In this document: positions 1-7,635 of the stretch, in pieces
How the letters are laid out: each line of letters opens with the position of its first letter
How positions within the stretch are numbered: the first letter of the stretch is position 1
Source of the DNA: Actinoplanes sp. NBC_00393
GTDB lineage: Bacteria; Actinomycetota; Actinomycetes; Mycobacteriales; Micromonosporaceae
Reading direction: 5' to 3'
DNA length: 64,000 nt
Assembly: GCF_036053395.1 (NCBI RefSeq)
Contig: NZ_CP107942.1
Location: 10,344,001 to 10,408,000 of the forward strand
Notes under the pieces: generated by a model
Databases searched by the model: none
The model's input: only the letters and a program-made list of their open reading frames with translations
Told to the model about the DNA's origin: nothing
Made by a program: the position numbers and the translations under genes

Positions 1-17
1 GGCATTGTGCGGGTTTG

Positions 18-740
18 TCAGGCAGTGGCCGCGTCGCGACGGGCGGTGTAGCGCCAGCGCAGGACGATCGCGGTGGAGAGGGCGAAGCCGATCGCCGCGG
101 GAGCCAGCGTGGCGGCGTTCATCTCGCCGGGGGCGGCCACGGCCGCGCCGATCACCGCGTAGGTGACCGTGGACGGGATGGCGGCGATCGTGGTGCCCAG
201 CAGGTAGCGCTTGCGGCAGACGCTGGTGGTGCCGTAGGCGTAGCCGACCAGGCCGAACGGGGCCAGCGGCAGGAACCGGACCAGCAGCACCGCGGCCAGG
301 CCGCGCCGGTTCAGCCAGCCGTCCAGGCGGGCCAGGCGGCTGCCGGCGCGGGCCTGCAGGGCGCCACGGCCGGCCCAGCGGCCGGCGTAGTAGGTCGCGG
401 TCGCCGCGATGATCGCGGCGGCCAGCGCGGCGAGCGCACCGGTTGCGGCGCCGAGGAGGAGACCGCAGAGGAGCGTGATTGCGGTACGGGGTACGAGCAC
501 CGAGAGCAGCAGTCCGCCGACCACCGCGACCGCGGCCGGAGCACCCGGGCCGAGATCGTCGACGCTGGCGCCGATCTCCTGCAGCGGGAGCGTGGTGGCC
601 GCGAGGGCGAGGGCGCCCACCACCGCGGCGAGCATGCCGAACCGGACGAGGCGGCGCTTCCAACCAGGGGCAGCCTGTGCAACGGCCTGAGGGTCCGCGA
701 GGTGTTCCACGCCCCGCGGGGCGATCAGGATGTCGGTCAT
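18..740 (-). CDS. TVP38/TMEM64 (VTT domain) family membrane protein
   Basis: A 240-residue polytopic membrane protein. After a basic N-terminal segment it has a first membrane helix near residues 33-52, then a long hydrophobic core (about 70-125) and two more helices near 190-225. The stretch around LLVRFLPLAPFGLVGYAYG (about 150-170), with its Arg-Phe-x-Pro pattern, is typical of VTT/DedA-like proteins, which are linked to lipid scrambling or small-molecule transport. The substrate cannot be read from sequence. It lies 45 bp downstream of gatD on the same strand, so it could be co-transcribed with murT-gatD. The family is likely; the function is unknown. Confidence 0.75.
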   Translation of the reverse strand: MTDILIAPRGVEHLADPQAVAQAAPGWKRRLVRFGMLAAVVGALALAATTLPLQEIGASVDDLGPGAPAAVAVVGGLLLSVLVPRTAITLLCGLLLGAATGALAALAAAIIAATATYYAGRWAGRGALQARAGSRLARLDGWLNRRGLAAVLLVRFLPLAPFGLVGYAYGTTSVCRKRYLLGTTIAAIPSTVTYAVIGAAVAAPGEMNAATLAPAAIGFALSTAIVLRWRYTARRDAATA

Positions 741-785
741 GCAGGCATACCCAACTGTCGTCGGTTCGGGACTATGTCGTGCCGG

Positions 786-1499
786 TCACGCTGGGCTGGC
801 CGCGGCCAGCCGTTCTCCCCGCAGCCGGTCGGCCCAGGTGTCATCCAGGGGCGCAAGCCTATCCGCGCCGGTGGACCAACGGAGTAGCAGATCGGCTAGA
901 GCTGGGTTGCGGGCGAGCGCCGGGCCGTGCGAGTACGTGCCGAGGATCTTCCCTGCCCACGCCCCCTCAGTCTGGCCGTCGTTGCCGATGCCGGCGGTCA
1001 CCCTTGCCAGTGGCGCGGCGTGAGCACCGAGATGCGTACGCCCGCCGTGGTTCTCGAAACCGGTCAGCGGCGGCAGACCGAGCCGCGGGTCGATGTCGCC
1101 GCGCAGTTCGCCGACCGCGCGGCTCGTGCCCCGGTCCGAGGTGATGTCGAGCAGCCCCAGCCCGGCGCACTTCGCTCCCTTGGCGAAGAACGAGTGACCG
1201 AAGAGCTGGTAACCGGCGCAGATGGCCAGAACCGAGGAGCCCTGGTTGACCGCGCGGTGCAGACCGCCGTCGGTGATCAGCCGTTGTGCGGCGAGGGCCT
1301 GCGGGCCGTCCTCGCCGCCGCCGATCAGATAGATGTCGGCGGTCGCGGGCATCCGCTGGTCGGAGCGCACCTCGTAGGTCTCCACCGGGATGCCGCGGGC
1401 GGCCGCCCGGTGCGCCAGGATCAGCAGGTTGCCCCGGTCGCCGTAGGTCGAGAGCAGATCGGGGTAGATCCACACGATCCGCAGGGCCTCAGTTGACAC
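786..1499 (-). CDS. gatD: Lipid II isoglutaminyl synthase, glutaminase subunit GatD
   Basis: A class I glutamine amidotransferase of 237 residues. It supplies ammonia to MurT, which amidates the alpha-carboxyl of D-Glu in the lipid II stem peptide on the cytoplasmic side. The nucleophile sits in VLAICAGYQLFG (Cys94) and the likely catalytic His is in GTYSHGP (His191). The N-terminal WIYPDLLSTYGDRGN segment is typical of GatD/CobB-like glutaminases. The start overlaps the end of murT by 11 bp, which implies translational coupling and an obligate complex. Length and motifs agree with the family. Confidence 0.93.
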   Translation of the reverse strand: MSTEALRIVWIYPDLLSTYGDRGNLLILAHRAAARGIPVETYEVRSDQRMPATADIYLIGGGEDGPQALAAQRLITDGGLHRAVNQGSSVLAICAGYQLFGHSFFAKGAKCAGLGLLDITSDRGTSRAVGELRGDIDPRLGLPPLTGFENHGGRTHLGAHAAPLARVTAGIGNDGQTEGAWAGKILGTYSHGPALARNPALADLLLRWSTGADRLAPLDDTWADRLRGERLAAASPA

Positions 1500-2724
1500 G
1501 GTCCAACTCCGCTCGGATGTCCTGGAACGCCGTGTAGTTGGCGATCACTTCGAGGCGGCCGGGCGGCACGGCCCGCAGCGCCTCGTCGAAACTGAGTACG
1601 TGCCGGAACGGCACCTGGTTCACCTGGAGCCGGACGGCCAGGTCGTAGGCCCGGTCGCCGGTGATCAGAATCGGCCGGGTGCGCAGCGGCGAGAAATCGA
1701 CGTCCCACAGCCACGAGGTGTCCAGGCCGTCCGGGTCCCGCGCGTTGATGGAGAGCAGCGTAGGGGCTTGATCAGCCATGTCGAACGCCTCGAGCCAGCT
1801 GGCCGGGTTCTTCGCGAGCAGCAGCCGGATGTTGCGGCCGTCCCGGTCGACCTGGGCGTACCGGCCGGCGATCGACGTCACCCGGGAGAGGCGGGGGAGC
1901 GCCTCGATCGGGCGTACTCCGAACTCGGCGGCGACCGCCAGCGCGGTGGCCGCGTTACCGATGTTGACCCGGCCCGGAAGCTGCAGCTTGACCAGGTGCC
2001 AGTCGCCGCGCGGGTCGATCACGCCCTCGTCCTCGACCGTCCAGCTCGGTCGCGGGCGGCGCAGCGGGCAACCGGTGCACCACCACTCGCCGCCGGACCG
2101 CTCGATCGGGTGGCCGCTCTCCGGGCAGACGAACGAGTCGTCGTGCCACCGCTGGCCGGCGCTGAACCAGGTCACCTGCGGGCTGCTGCTCGCCGCCCAG
2201 ACCACCATCGGGTCGTCGGCGTTGGCCACCACCCGGATCTCGGGGTGGCCGGCCAGCGCGGTCTTCCACAGCTGGGCCATCATCGCCACCTCCTTCGCCC
2301 GGTCCAGCTGGTCGCGGGAGAGGTTGAGCAGCGCCACCACCTTGGGCCGGGTGGAGTCGATCACCTGGGCCAGGTAGTGCTCGTCCACCTCGAGCACGGC
2401 GAACGGGGTATGCCCCTCCTTCGCCAGCGCCGAGGTGTGGCCGGTCGGCATGTTCGCGCCGAACGAGTTGGTGGCGACCCGGCCGAGCACGCCGACGGCG
2501 GCGGCGGTGAGCCGGGTGGTGGTGGTCTTGCCGTTCGTGCCGGAAACCAGCGCCACGGCACGGCCGGACGCGAGGTGCGCCAGTAGGTCAGGGTCGATCT
2601 TGAGGCCGATCCAGCCGCCGATCACTGAACCGTCGCCGCGTCCCGCGGCCCTCGAGAGCGCCGCCGCGGTCTTCGACGCGGTGGTCGCGACCTTGGCGAT
2701 GAGAGGCATCTTCCCGTCCGTCAC
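1489..2724 (-). CDS. murT: Lipid II isoglutaminyl synthase, ligase subunit MurT
   Basis: A Mur-ligase-type protein that activates the D-Glu alpha-carboxyl of lipid II and uses GatD-derived ammonia. From the GTG at 2724 it has 411 residues, with the ATP loop GTNGKTTTT at about 62-70. A small Cys cluster (CP near 199-200, then CTGC at 216-219) matches the zinc-ribbon insert of MurT, although only three cysteines are visible. The C-terminal domain carries DVDFS, the region expected to contact GatD. The GTG is preferred because TACCCT (a possible -10) ends 7 nt before it, giving a near-leaderless message. An ATG at 2709 is the alternative. Confidence 0.9.
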   Translation of the reverse strand: MTDGKMPLIAKVATTASKTAAALSRAAGRGDGSVIGGWIGLKIDPDLLAHLASGRAVALVSGTNGKTTTTRLTAAAVGVLGRVATNSFGANMPTGHTSALAKEGHTPFAVLEVDEHYLAQVIDSTRPKVVALLNLSRDQLDRAKEVAMMAQLWKTALAGHPEIRVVANADDPMVVWAASSSPQVTWFSAGQRWHDDSFVCPESGHPIERSGGEWWCTGCPLRRPRPSWTVEDEGVIDPRGDWHLVKLQLPGRVNIGNAATALAVAAEFGVRPIEALPRLSRVTSIAGRYAQVDRDGRNIRLLLAKNPASWLEAFDMADQAPTLLSINARDPDGLDTSWLWDVDFSPLRTRPILITGDRAYDLAVRLQVNQVPFRHVLSFDEALRAVPPGRLEVIANYTAFQDIRAELDRVN

Positions 2725-3103
2725 GCCAGCGAGGGTACCGGACGAAATTGTTACGTCGCGTTGCCAGACCGTCAAGATCATCGTTCGCAGGCATTATCCC
2801 CGGTCCGGGCGTTTCGGGCGAAGTTCCGGGTCGTCACTCGACTTTTTCTGTGTTCTGGTTCACCCGTAACCTTCTACGCTTCGTATTTGCTTGATCGCGC
2901 CGCGTCATGGCATATGTCTCGCGGTGGTAACAAACTGGACAGTAGCTAATGTGCCAATTACTCAGGGTGATGGTGGCCACTCTGACGATCAAGCCGGAAT
3001 TCAGGTAGCAAGGTTCCGCCGGCAGCAACCGCTCGCCGGTCGCGCCGAGCCGGTTCACGCCGAGCCCTGCCCCGAGCCGGACGACGCGACCACATGCAGC
3101 ATC
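2725..3103. other. Intergenic region between divergent murT and the riboswitch
   Basis: About 380 bases without a credible gene; short ORFs here do not resemble proteins. It must hold the promoter of the c-di-AMP riboswitch transcript on the plus strand and that of murT on the minus strand. A possible plus-strand promoter is TTGATC near 2889 with TATGTC 16 bp downstream, but this is weak. It is less GC-rich than the neighbouring genes, as expected for a promoter region. Confidence 0.5.
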
Positions 3104-3268
3104 GGAACACCAAGAAGGCATCAGGGGGCAGGGACGGGGGACCCATAACCGGTCCGTCCCGCGCCGCAGCAGTCAGGCGGTGCATCCGGGACAACCTCGG
3201 GGTGAAGCCGCTTCGGCGGCCGGGCAACCTTCCCGCCCGAACCCGACAGCTAACCTCGCAGGCGTGCC
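3104..3268 (+). ncRNA. c-di-AMP riboswitch (ydaO-yuaA type)
   Basis: The leader contains the conserved blocks of the ydaO-yuaA aptamer in order: GGACGGGGGACCC (3132-3144), GGGGTGAA (3199-3206), and the signature CCCGACAGCTAACCTCG (3242-3258) followed by the closing CAGGCG. It ends about 18 nt before the start of an NlpC/P60 hydrolase gene. Actinobacterial members of this class are known to sit before cell-wall hydrolase and Rpf genes and to turn expression off when c-di-AMP is high. The boundaries are approximate. Identification rests on recalled consensus blocks and context, not a covariance search. Confidence 0.87.
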
Positions 3269-3285
3269 GGAGGGAATTCTCTACC

Positions 3286-4098
3286 GTGCACGAACACAGT
3301 TCGCGCCGGGGCCGTCGCACGTCCGTCGGTACCGGCACTGTCGCACTGTCACTGGGTCTCAGCCTCTGCGCCGGTCAGCTGGTGACCGCCTCGCCCGCCG
3401 CGGCGTCGGCCACCACCACCGCCCCGGTCACCGCCGCCTCGGCGGCCGCGAAGGTCACACCCAAGCTGACCATCAAGGCCAGCACCCGGAGCCTGCCGTG
3501 GGGCTCCAGACTCAAGGTCACCGCCAAGGTGATCAACCCGAAGACCGGCAAGGTCGCCCGGGGCACCATCCGGCTCCAGGGCTGGACCGGCAAGAAGTGG
3601 AAGACCTGGGACATCAAGAAGGTGACGACCGGTTCGGTCACACTTTCCGGAAAGCCCAGCGCCACCGCGTACACCCGGACGATCTTCTCCGGGGCCGGCT
3701 ACAACACCCGGTCGACCAGCAAGCTCCGGATCACCGTCCGGGCCAGCGGCGCCAAGGTCCTCGCCGAGGCCAAGCGGCACAAGGGCGCGCTGTACCTTTT
3801 CGGGGCCAGTGGTCCCAAGCGGTTCGACTGCTCCGGCTTCACCAAGTACGTCTACAAGAAGTCGGCCGGCAAGTCGCTGCCGCACAAGGCGCACTCGCAG
3901 CAGAAGTACGGCAAGTCGGTCTCCAAGGGCAGCAAGAAGATCGGTGACCTGATCGTGTTCCGCAAGGGCTCGTACGGTTACCACGCCGGCATCTACGCCG
4001 GCAACGGCTACATCTACGACTCGCCGCACAGCGGTGCCCGGGTCGGCAAGCACAAGATCTGGAACAGCAACTACGTCGTGCGGCGCCTGGTCGCCTGA
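3286..4098 (+). CDS. Secreted NlpC/P60 family peptidoglycan hydrolase
   Basis: From GTG 3286 the protein has 270 residues, and GGAGGG lies about 10 nt upstream. An N-terminal signal peptide (basic stretch, then VALSLGLSLCAGQLV, cleavage after ASPAAASA) leads to an Ig-like beta domain (about 57-150). The C-terminal NlpC/P60 domain has catalytic Cys182 in FDCSGF, His233 in YHAGIYAG and a third polar residue, His248, in DSPHSG. Such enzymes cleave stem peptides (D-iGlu-mDAP) outside the cell. The gene stands alone behind a c-di-AMP riboswitch and ends in a strong terminator. The reading frame is open further upstream, but that part overlaps the riboswitch and is not protein-like. Confidence 0.92.
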   Translation: MHEHSSRRGRRTSVGTGTVALSLGLSLCAGQLVTASPAAASATTTAPVTAASAAAKVTPKLTIKASTRSLPWGSRLKVTAKVINPKTGKVARGTIRLQGWTGKKWKTWDIKKVTTGSVTLSGKPSATAYTRTIFSGAGYNTRSTSKLRITVRASGAKVLAEAKRHKGALYLFGASGPKRFDCSGFTKYVYKKSAGKSLPHKAHSQQKYGKSVSKGSKKIGDLIVFRKGSYGYHAGIYAGNGYIYDSPHSGARVGKHKIWNSNYVVRRLVA

Positions 4099-4182
4099 CG
4101 GCTGCTTCCCTCCGTACGACGGTGTGGTGGCACCGTTGGCGGGCTCGGCCCACAGCGGCCGTAGTAAGTAAGGAATAGAACT

Positions 4183-4227
4183 ACGCCTGTGGGGCGTGAC
4201 CCGGTTCGGGTCACGCCCCACAGGCGT
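4183..4227 (+). terminator. Perfect hairpin terminator after the NlpC/P60 gene
   Basis: Two perfectly complementary 21-base arms (4183-4203 and 4207-4227) enclose a 3-base loop. There is no T-run, which is common for actinobacterial terminators. It lies 85 bp after the stop codon, and no plus-strand gene follows for 1.6 kb. Confidence 0.8.
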
Positions 4228-4427
4228 TCCGATCCTTGTACGGCCCCAAGCGCCCGAATCGATCTGCTGCGCCCTGTCCCGGCGCCCACAATCCCCGCGC
4301 CGATCTCGGGCGCCTACGTTCCCGCCCCTCGGCCGGGTGGCCAGGATCCCGCCTTGGTCCCAGGAGCCCACGTTCCGGCGCCGATCTTCGAACCCTCGTC
4401 CCGTGCCGGCGCCGATACCTGCCTCCC
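4228..4427. other. Gene-free lead-in to the repeat region
   Basis: Cytosine-rich sequence with scattered copies of GCGCCGATC-like words. ORFs run through all frames because stop codons are rare. None looks like a real protein: they are Pro/Arg/Ala strings without a domain. I see nothing functional here. Confidence 0.5.
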
Positions 4428-4598
4428 GTGCCGATCCTCCGCCCGCGCTCCGTGCCGACCTTCGGCCCGCGCTCCGTGCCGACCTTCGGCCCGCGCTCCG
4501 TGCCGACCTTCGGCCCGCGCTCCCTGCCGACCTTCGGCCCGCTGTCCTGTGCCGACCTTCGGCCCGCTGTCCTGTGCCGATCTCCGGCTCCCACTCCC
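4428..4598. repeat. 24/25-bp tandem repeat, about seven copies
   Basis: The unit GTGCCGACCTTCGGCCCGCG plus CTCC starts at 4428, 4452, 4476, 4500, 4524, 4549 and 4574. The middle copies are near-identical; the last two are 25 bp and read GCTGTCCT instead of GCGCTCC. Because 24 is a multiple of three, ORFs pass through in several frames and are probably artefacts. Each unit contains CCGACCTTCGG, a small inverted repeat (CCGA/TCGG), so the transcript would form a row of short hairpins. Confidence 0.85.
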
Positions 4599-4644
4599 GT
4601 CTCGACCTTTAGCTTGCACTCCGCATCGACCTTCGGCCCCCACT

Positions 4645-4920
4645 CCCGCGCCAATCTTGGATTCGAGCTCCGCGGTCCTGTGTGGTCGAGCGCCCCGGAC
4701 TGGCGCGGCTCCTGCTACCCGTCACGGATCTTGGGCGACGGGTCGCGCGGCGTGTGGCCGAGGAACCAAGATCGGCGCGGGCACTGCTTCCGGTTAGGGA
4801 TCTTGGGCCATGGACCACATGCGAGTGGGTGAGGCGCCCAAGATCTCGCAGCAGCGGTCGCCCGGAACGGATCTTGGGCCGAAACCCACACCCGGATGTG
4901 GTCGATCGCTCAAGATCTAT
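4645..4920. repeat. Dispersed inverted copies of GATCTTGGGC
   Basis: The word GATCTTGGG or its complement recurs about every 30-40 bp: CAATCTTGGA near 4651, GGATCTTGGGC near 4726, CCAAGATC near 4767, GGATCTTGGGC near 4799, GCCCAAGATC near 4833, GGATCTTGGGC near 4868 and CTCAAGATC near 4910. The orientations are mixed, so neighbouring copies can pair into hairpins. No gene is seen. This could be a decayed family of small palindromic repeats or a cluster of protein-binding sites. Confidence 0.65.
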
Positions 4921-4926
4921 CGTTCG

Positions 4927-5003
4927 TCGCGGCTCGCGGCTCGCGGCTCGCGGCTCGCGGCTCGCGGCTCGCGGCTCGCGGCTCGCGGCTCGCGGCTCGC
5001 GGC
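4927..5003. repeat. Heptanucleotide repeat TCGCGGC x 11
   Basis: Eleven perfect consecutive copies of TCGCGGC occupy 4927-5003. They are followed to about 5075 by degenerate GGCCGGCGAGCGG copies. Perfect 7-bp arrays change length easily by slippage, so copy number may vary between strains. Seven is not a multiple of three, so the array is unlikely to lie in a gene. Confidence 0.9.
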
Positions 5004-5075
5004 CGGCGGCCGGCGAGCGGCCGGCGAGCGGGCGGCCGGCGAGCGGGCAGCCGGCGAGTGGGCGGCGGGCGAAGT

Positions 5076-5690
5076 CGCGCAGCAGCCTGCCGGTCGCGTT
5101 GGTGGCCCACACGCGAGGCGGGGCGGGAAAGCCCGAGATCTCGGTGCCGCGCTCGGGCTGGCGTTAAGGCACCATTCGGCTAGGGCTGGGCGGTGGTCGG
5201 GCGCGGCTCGTTGTGGGGGTTCACCGCGCGAGAGAGCAGGGGCCACGGTGGGTAAAGCGCCAAGGGCCGCCGTGCGGCCTGCTCACCGAAACCGTCGCCC
5301 AGGCCGTCGGCGGGAGAGCGTTGAGACCGCCGCCGAAAAAGAGGTGCGGCCTGCGGCTTGAGTGGGGTGGCTGGTGGCCCCGGCCACCGCCCGCCCGCCG
5401 TCCTTCCCCGAGGTAGGGCGCCTTCCACCCCGGAGCACCCCGCCTTCCCTGGAGTTCTCCACCTTCCTCCCCCGAGGCACCCCACCTTCCTCCCCCGAGG
5501 AGCCCCACTTTCCTCCACGCCGCGGCCAACACGGCCACGAGAGCCCTCTCCAGGCAGGGTTTTAGCCCCCACTGCGCCCGATGTCGGAAACCGGACGACG
5601 TCGATCATGCTCCAGCCCTCCACTTCACCCCACCCTCTGTGAACTGGGGTTTCGTCCGCGAAAACGGCTCGCGAGCGTCCCCGTTCGGGT
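5076..5690. other. Gene-free region before the mraZ promoter
   Basis: No credible gene. Around 5450-5515 a pyrimidine-rich block holds two direct copies of CCACCTTCCTCCCCCGAGG-like sequence and related copies, giving strong strand asymmetry (C/T on the plus strand). ORFs on either strand are Pro/Arg-rich and lack domains. With the preceding repeats this makes about 1.6 kb of non-coding DNA before the division cluster. Confidence 0.5.
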
Positions 5691-5695
5691 TGCAG

Positions 5696-5732
5696 GTGGA
5701 GGGAAGTGGAGTAGAGTGGAGCTCAGTGGCAG
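5696..5732 (+). promoter_or_regulatory. MraZ operator: four GTGG repeats on a 10-bp period
   Basis: GTGGAG starts at 5696, 5706 and 5716, and GTGGCA at 5726, each exactly 10 bp apart, so all face the same side of the helix. This is the known form of the MraZ binding site in front of mraZ genes: TGG-core repeats, one per turn, bound by the MraZ ring. The promoter should overlap or flank it, and mraZ starts about 100 bp downstream. Autoregulation of the division cluster is the expected role. Confidence 0.85.
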
Positions 5733-5830
5733 GACCGAGGATCTTCGACCCGAAGCCTGCCGGCCCGAGTTGACAGGCGGACCGACTCCACCGCGAAGGA
5801 GTGGACGCCACGGCAAGGGGGGATGGGCCG

Positions 5831-6262
5831 ATGTTTCTCGGCACGCACACCCCTCGCCTGGACGAGAAGGGCCGGCTGATTCTTCCGGCGAAGTTCCGTG
5901 ATGAGCTGGCGGGAGGTGTCGTGATCACGAAGGGGCAGGAGCGCTGTCTTTACGTGTTCCCCATGCCTGAGTTCCAGCGCATCGCGGGTCAGCTGCGCGA
6001 GGCGCCGGTGACGAACAAGGCGGCCCGGGCTTACGGCCGGGTGTTCTTCGCCAGCGCGCACGACGAGGTGCCTGACAAGCAGGGCCGGGTGACGATCCCG
6101 GCTCACCTTCGGGATTATGCGAGTCTCGGCCGGGACCTCGTGGTGATCGGTGCCAGCACACGGGTCGAGATCTGGGACAAGCAGTCCTGGGACGACTACC
6201 TCTCGGCGAGCGAGGAAGAGTTCGCCGACATCGAGGAGGGGGTGCTGCCCGGCGGACTGTAG
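5831..6262 (+). CDS. mraZ: Transcriptional regulator MraZ
   Basis: A 143-residue protein with two AbrB-like half domains. The first begins [23 protein letters not shown]; the second holds [15 protein letters not shown]. MraZ oligomers bind the GTGG repeats upstream and control the division and wall cluster. The start is ATG 5831, because the conserved N-terminus begins there and AAGGGGGG precedes it. An in-frame upstream ATG would add ten unrelated residues. It is the first gene of the cluster. Confidence 0.96.
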   Translation: MFLGTHTPRLDEKGRLILPAKFRDELAGGVVITKGQERCLYVFPMPEFQRIAGQLREAPVTNKAARAYGRVFFASAHDEVPDKQGRVTIPAHLRDYASLGRDLVVIGASTRVEIWDKQSWDDYLSASEEEFADIEEGVLPGGL

Positions 6263-6504
6263 GGCGTGGCACTCGGTGGGCCGCCGGCGAGAGTTGCCGG
6301 CAAACGGCCCGGACGCCACTGCCGCCGTACTGCGAGATCTCCAGCCGCTCCCGCTCCTGGCGCCTCTTCCCCGGCGCCAGGCGCGTGTCCGGGGCCGGGT
6401 GACACCGGCACAGGACACGAGCGGATGGGGATCTGGCGGTACGGATGGGCGATCGGGCCGAAGCAGCAACTGCACAACCGGGTGGCACGCGAGCGGGTAA
6501 GGCA

Positions 6505-7635
6505 ATGGGGGTCGACATGGGGGAGCCGCGGGGCGCGCACGTTCCGGTGCTGCTCGAGCGTTGCCTCGAGTTGCTGGCTCCCGCGCTGAGCCTCCCGGGC
6601 GCCGTCCACGTCGATTTCACGCTGGGTCTCGGTGGGCACGCCGAGGCGGTTCTGGAGCGCCACCCGGCCGTGATCCTGATCGGACTCGACCGCGACACCG
6701 AGGCACTCGCTCACGCCCGGCACCGGCTGGAGCGCTTCGCCGGCCGGATCCATCTGGTCCACGCCGTCTACCACGAACTTCCCAGGGTCCTGGACGAGCT
6801 CGGGATCCCGGCGATCCACAGCGGACTGTTCGATCTCGGGGTCTCCTCGCTGCAGTTGGACGAGGCGGATCGCGGGTTTGCGTACGCGCAGGACGCCCCA
6901 CTGGACATGCGGATGGACCAGTCCACCGGGGTGACCGCCGAGGAGATCGTCAACACGTACGAGCCGGGTGCGCTCGTGCGGGTCCTCCGGCAGTACGGCG
7001 AGGAGAAGTTCGCGCCGCGGATCGTCTCGGCGATCGTGCGGGAGCGGGCGAAGTCCCGGATCACCTCGACGGCCCGGCTCGCCGAGTTGGTGAAGGACGC
7101 CATACCAGCCGCCGCGCGCCGAACGGGTGGAAATCCCGCAAAACGAACCTTTCAGGCATTACGTATTGAGGTGAACGGCGAACTCGAGGTCCTCGAGTCC
7201 GCGGTTCCGCACGCTTTGGACGCGTTGGCGCCCAAGGGGCGTCTTGTGGTGATGAGTTATCAATCACTGGAGGACAGGATCGTCAAGCGCGCTCTCACCT
7301 CGAGGGCGCGCAGCACCGGGCCGATCGACCTGCCGGTCGAGCTTCCCGGGACCGGTCCGACGCTGCGGTTGCTGACCCGGGGATCCGAGCCGCCCACCGA
7401 GGAAGAGGTGGCGGAGAACCCGAGGGCGGCCTCGGTGAAGTTGCGCGCGGTGGAACGGATCGACGAGCAGGAGCAGGGGCGTACGTACAACCGGGCACCG
7501 GGGACCGGCCGCGAACGGCCCCGGATGGCCGGGTCTGCCCGCGGCGCGAAACCGGAGCAGCCCGGGGAGACAACGCGCGGGGGACGAGGGCGGTTACGCC
7601 CGGGGGCGAACGAGGAGGGGGAGGGACGAGCATGA
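6505..7635 (+). CDS. rsmH: 16S rRNA (cytosine(1402)-N4)-methyltransferase RsmH
   Basis: A SAM-dependent methyltransferase acting on C1402 in the ribosomal P site. The N-terminal [13 protein letters not shown] and the SAM motif [15 protein letters not shown] are typical, as are [32 protein letters not shown] and the late [12 protein letters not shown]. The last 80 or so residues are a basic Gly/Arg/Pro tail beyond the normal domain. ATG 6505 (376 residues) or ATG 6517 are the likely starts; 6517 has GGGGG in good position. Its stop overlaps the start of ftsL (ATGA). Confidence 0.95.
   Translation: MGVDMGEPRGAHVPVLLERCLELLAPALSLPGAVHVDFTLGLGGHAEAVLERHPAVILIGLDRDTEALAHARHRLERFAGRIHLVHAVYHELPRVLDELGIPAIHSGLFDLGVSSLQLDEADRGFAYAQDAPLDMRMDQSTGVTAEEIVNTYEPGALVRVLRQYGEEKFAPRIVSAIVRERAKSRITSTARLAELVKDAIPAAARRTGGNPAKRTFQALRIEVNGELEVLESAVPHALDALAPKGRLVVMSYQSLEDRIVKRALTSRARSTGPIDLPVELPGTGPTLRLLTRGSEPPTEEEVAENPRAASVKLRAVERIDEQEQGRTYNRAPGTGRERPRMAGSARGAKPEQPGETTRGGRGRLRPGANEEGEGRA

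Noticed and set aside
3094..3285. Longer N-terminus for the NlpC/P60 protein
   Set aside because: The extra 64 codons lie on the riboswitch; the signal peptide and a Shine-Dalgarno support GTG 3286.
4189..4832. Several 100-200-codon frames on both strands across the 24-bp repeats
   Set aside because: All frames are open at once, the products are Pro/Arg/Ala strings, and the unit changes from 24 to 25 bp inside the array.
4428..5003. CRISPR array
   Set aside because: Units are directly adjacent without unique spacers and no cas genes are present.
6263..6504. A gene between mraZ and rsmH
   Set aside because: Short frames here are Arg/Pro-rich and continue into neighbours in wrong frames; I see only a spacer, perhaps with a promoter.
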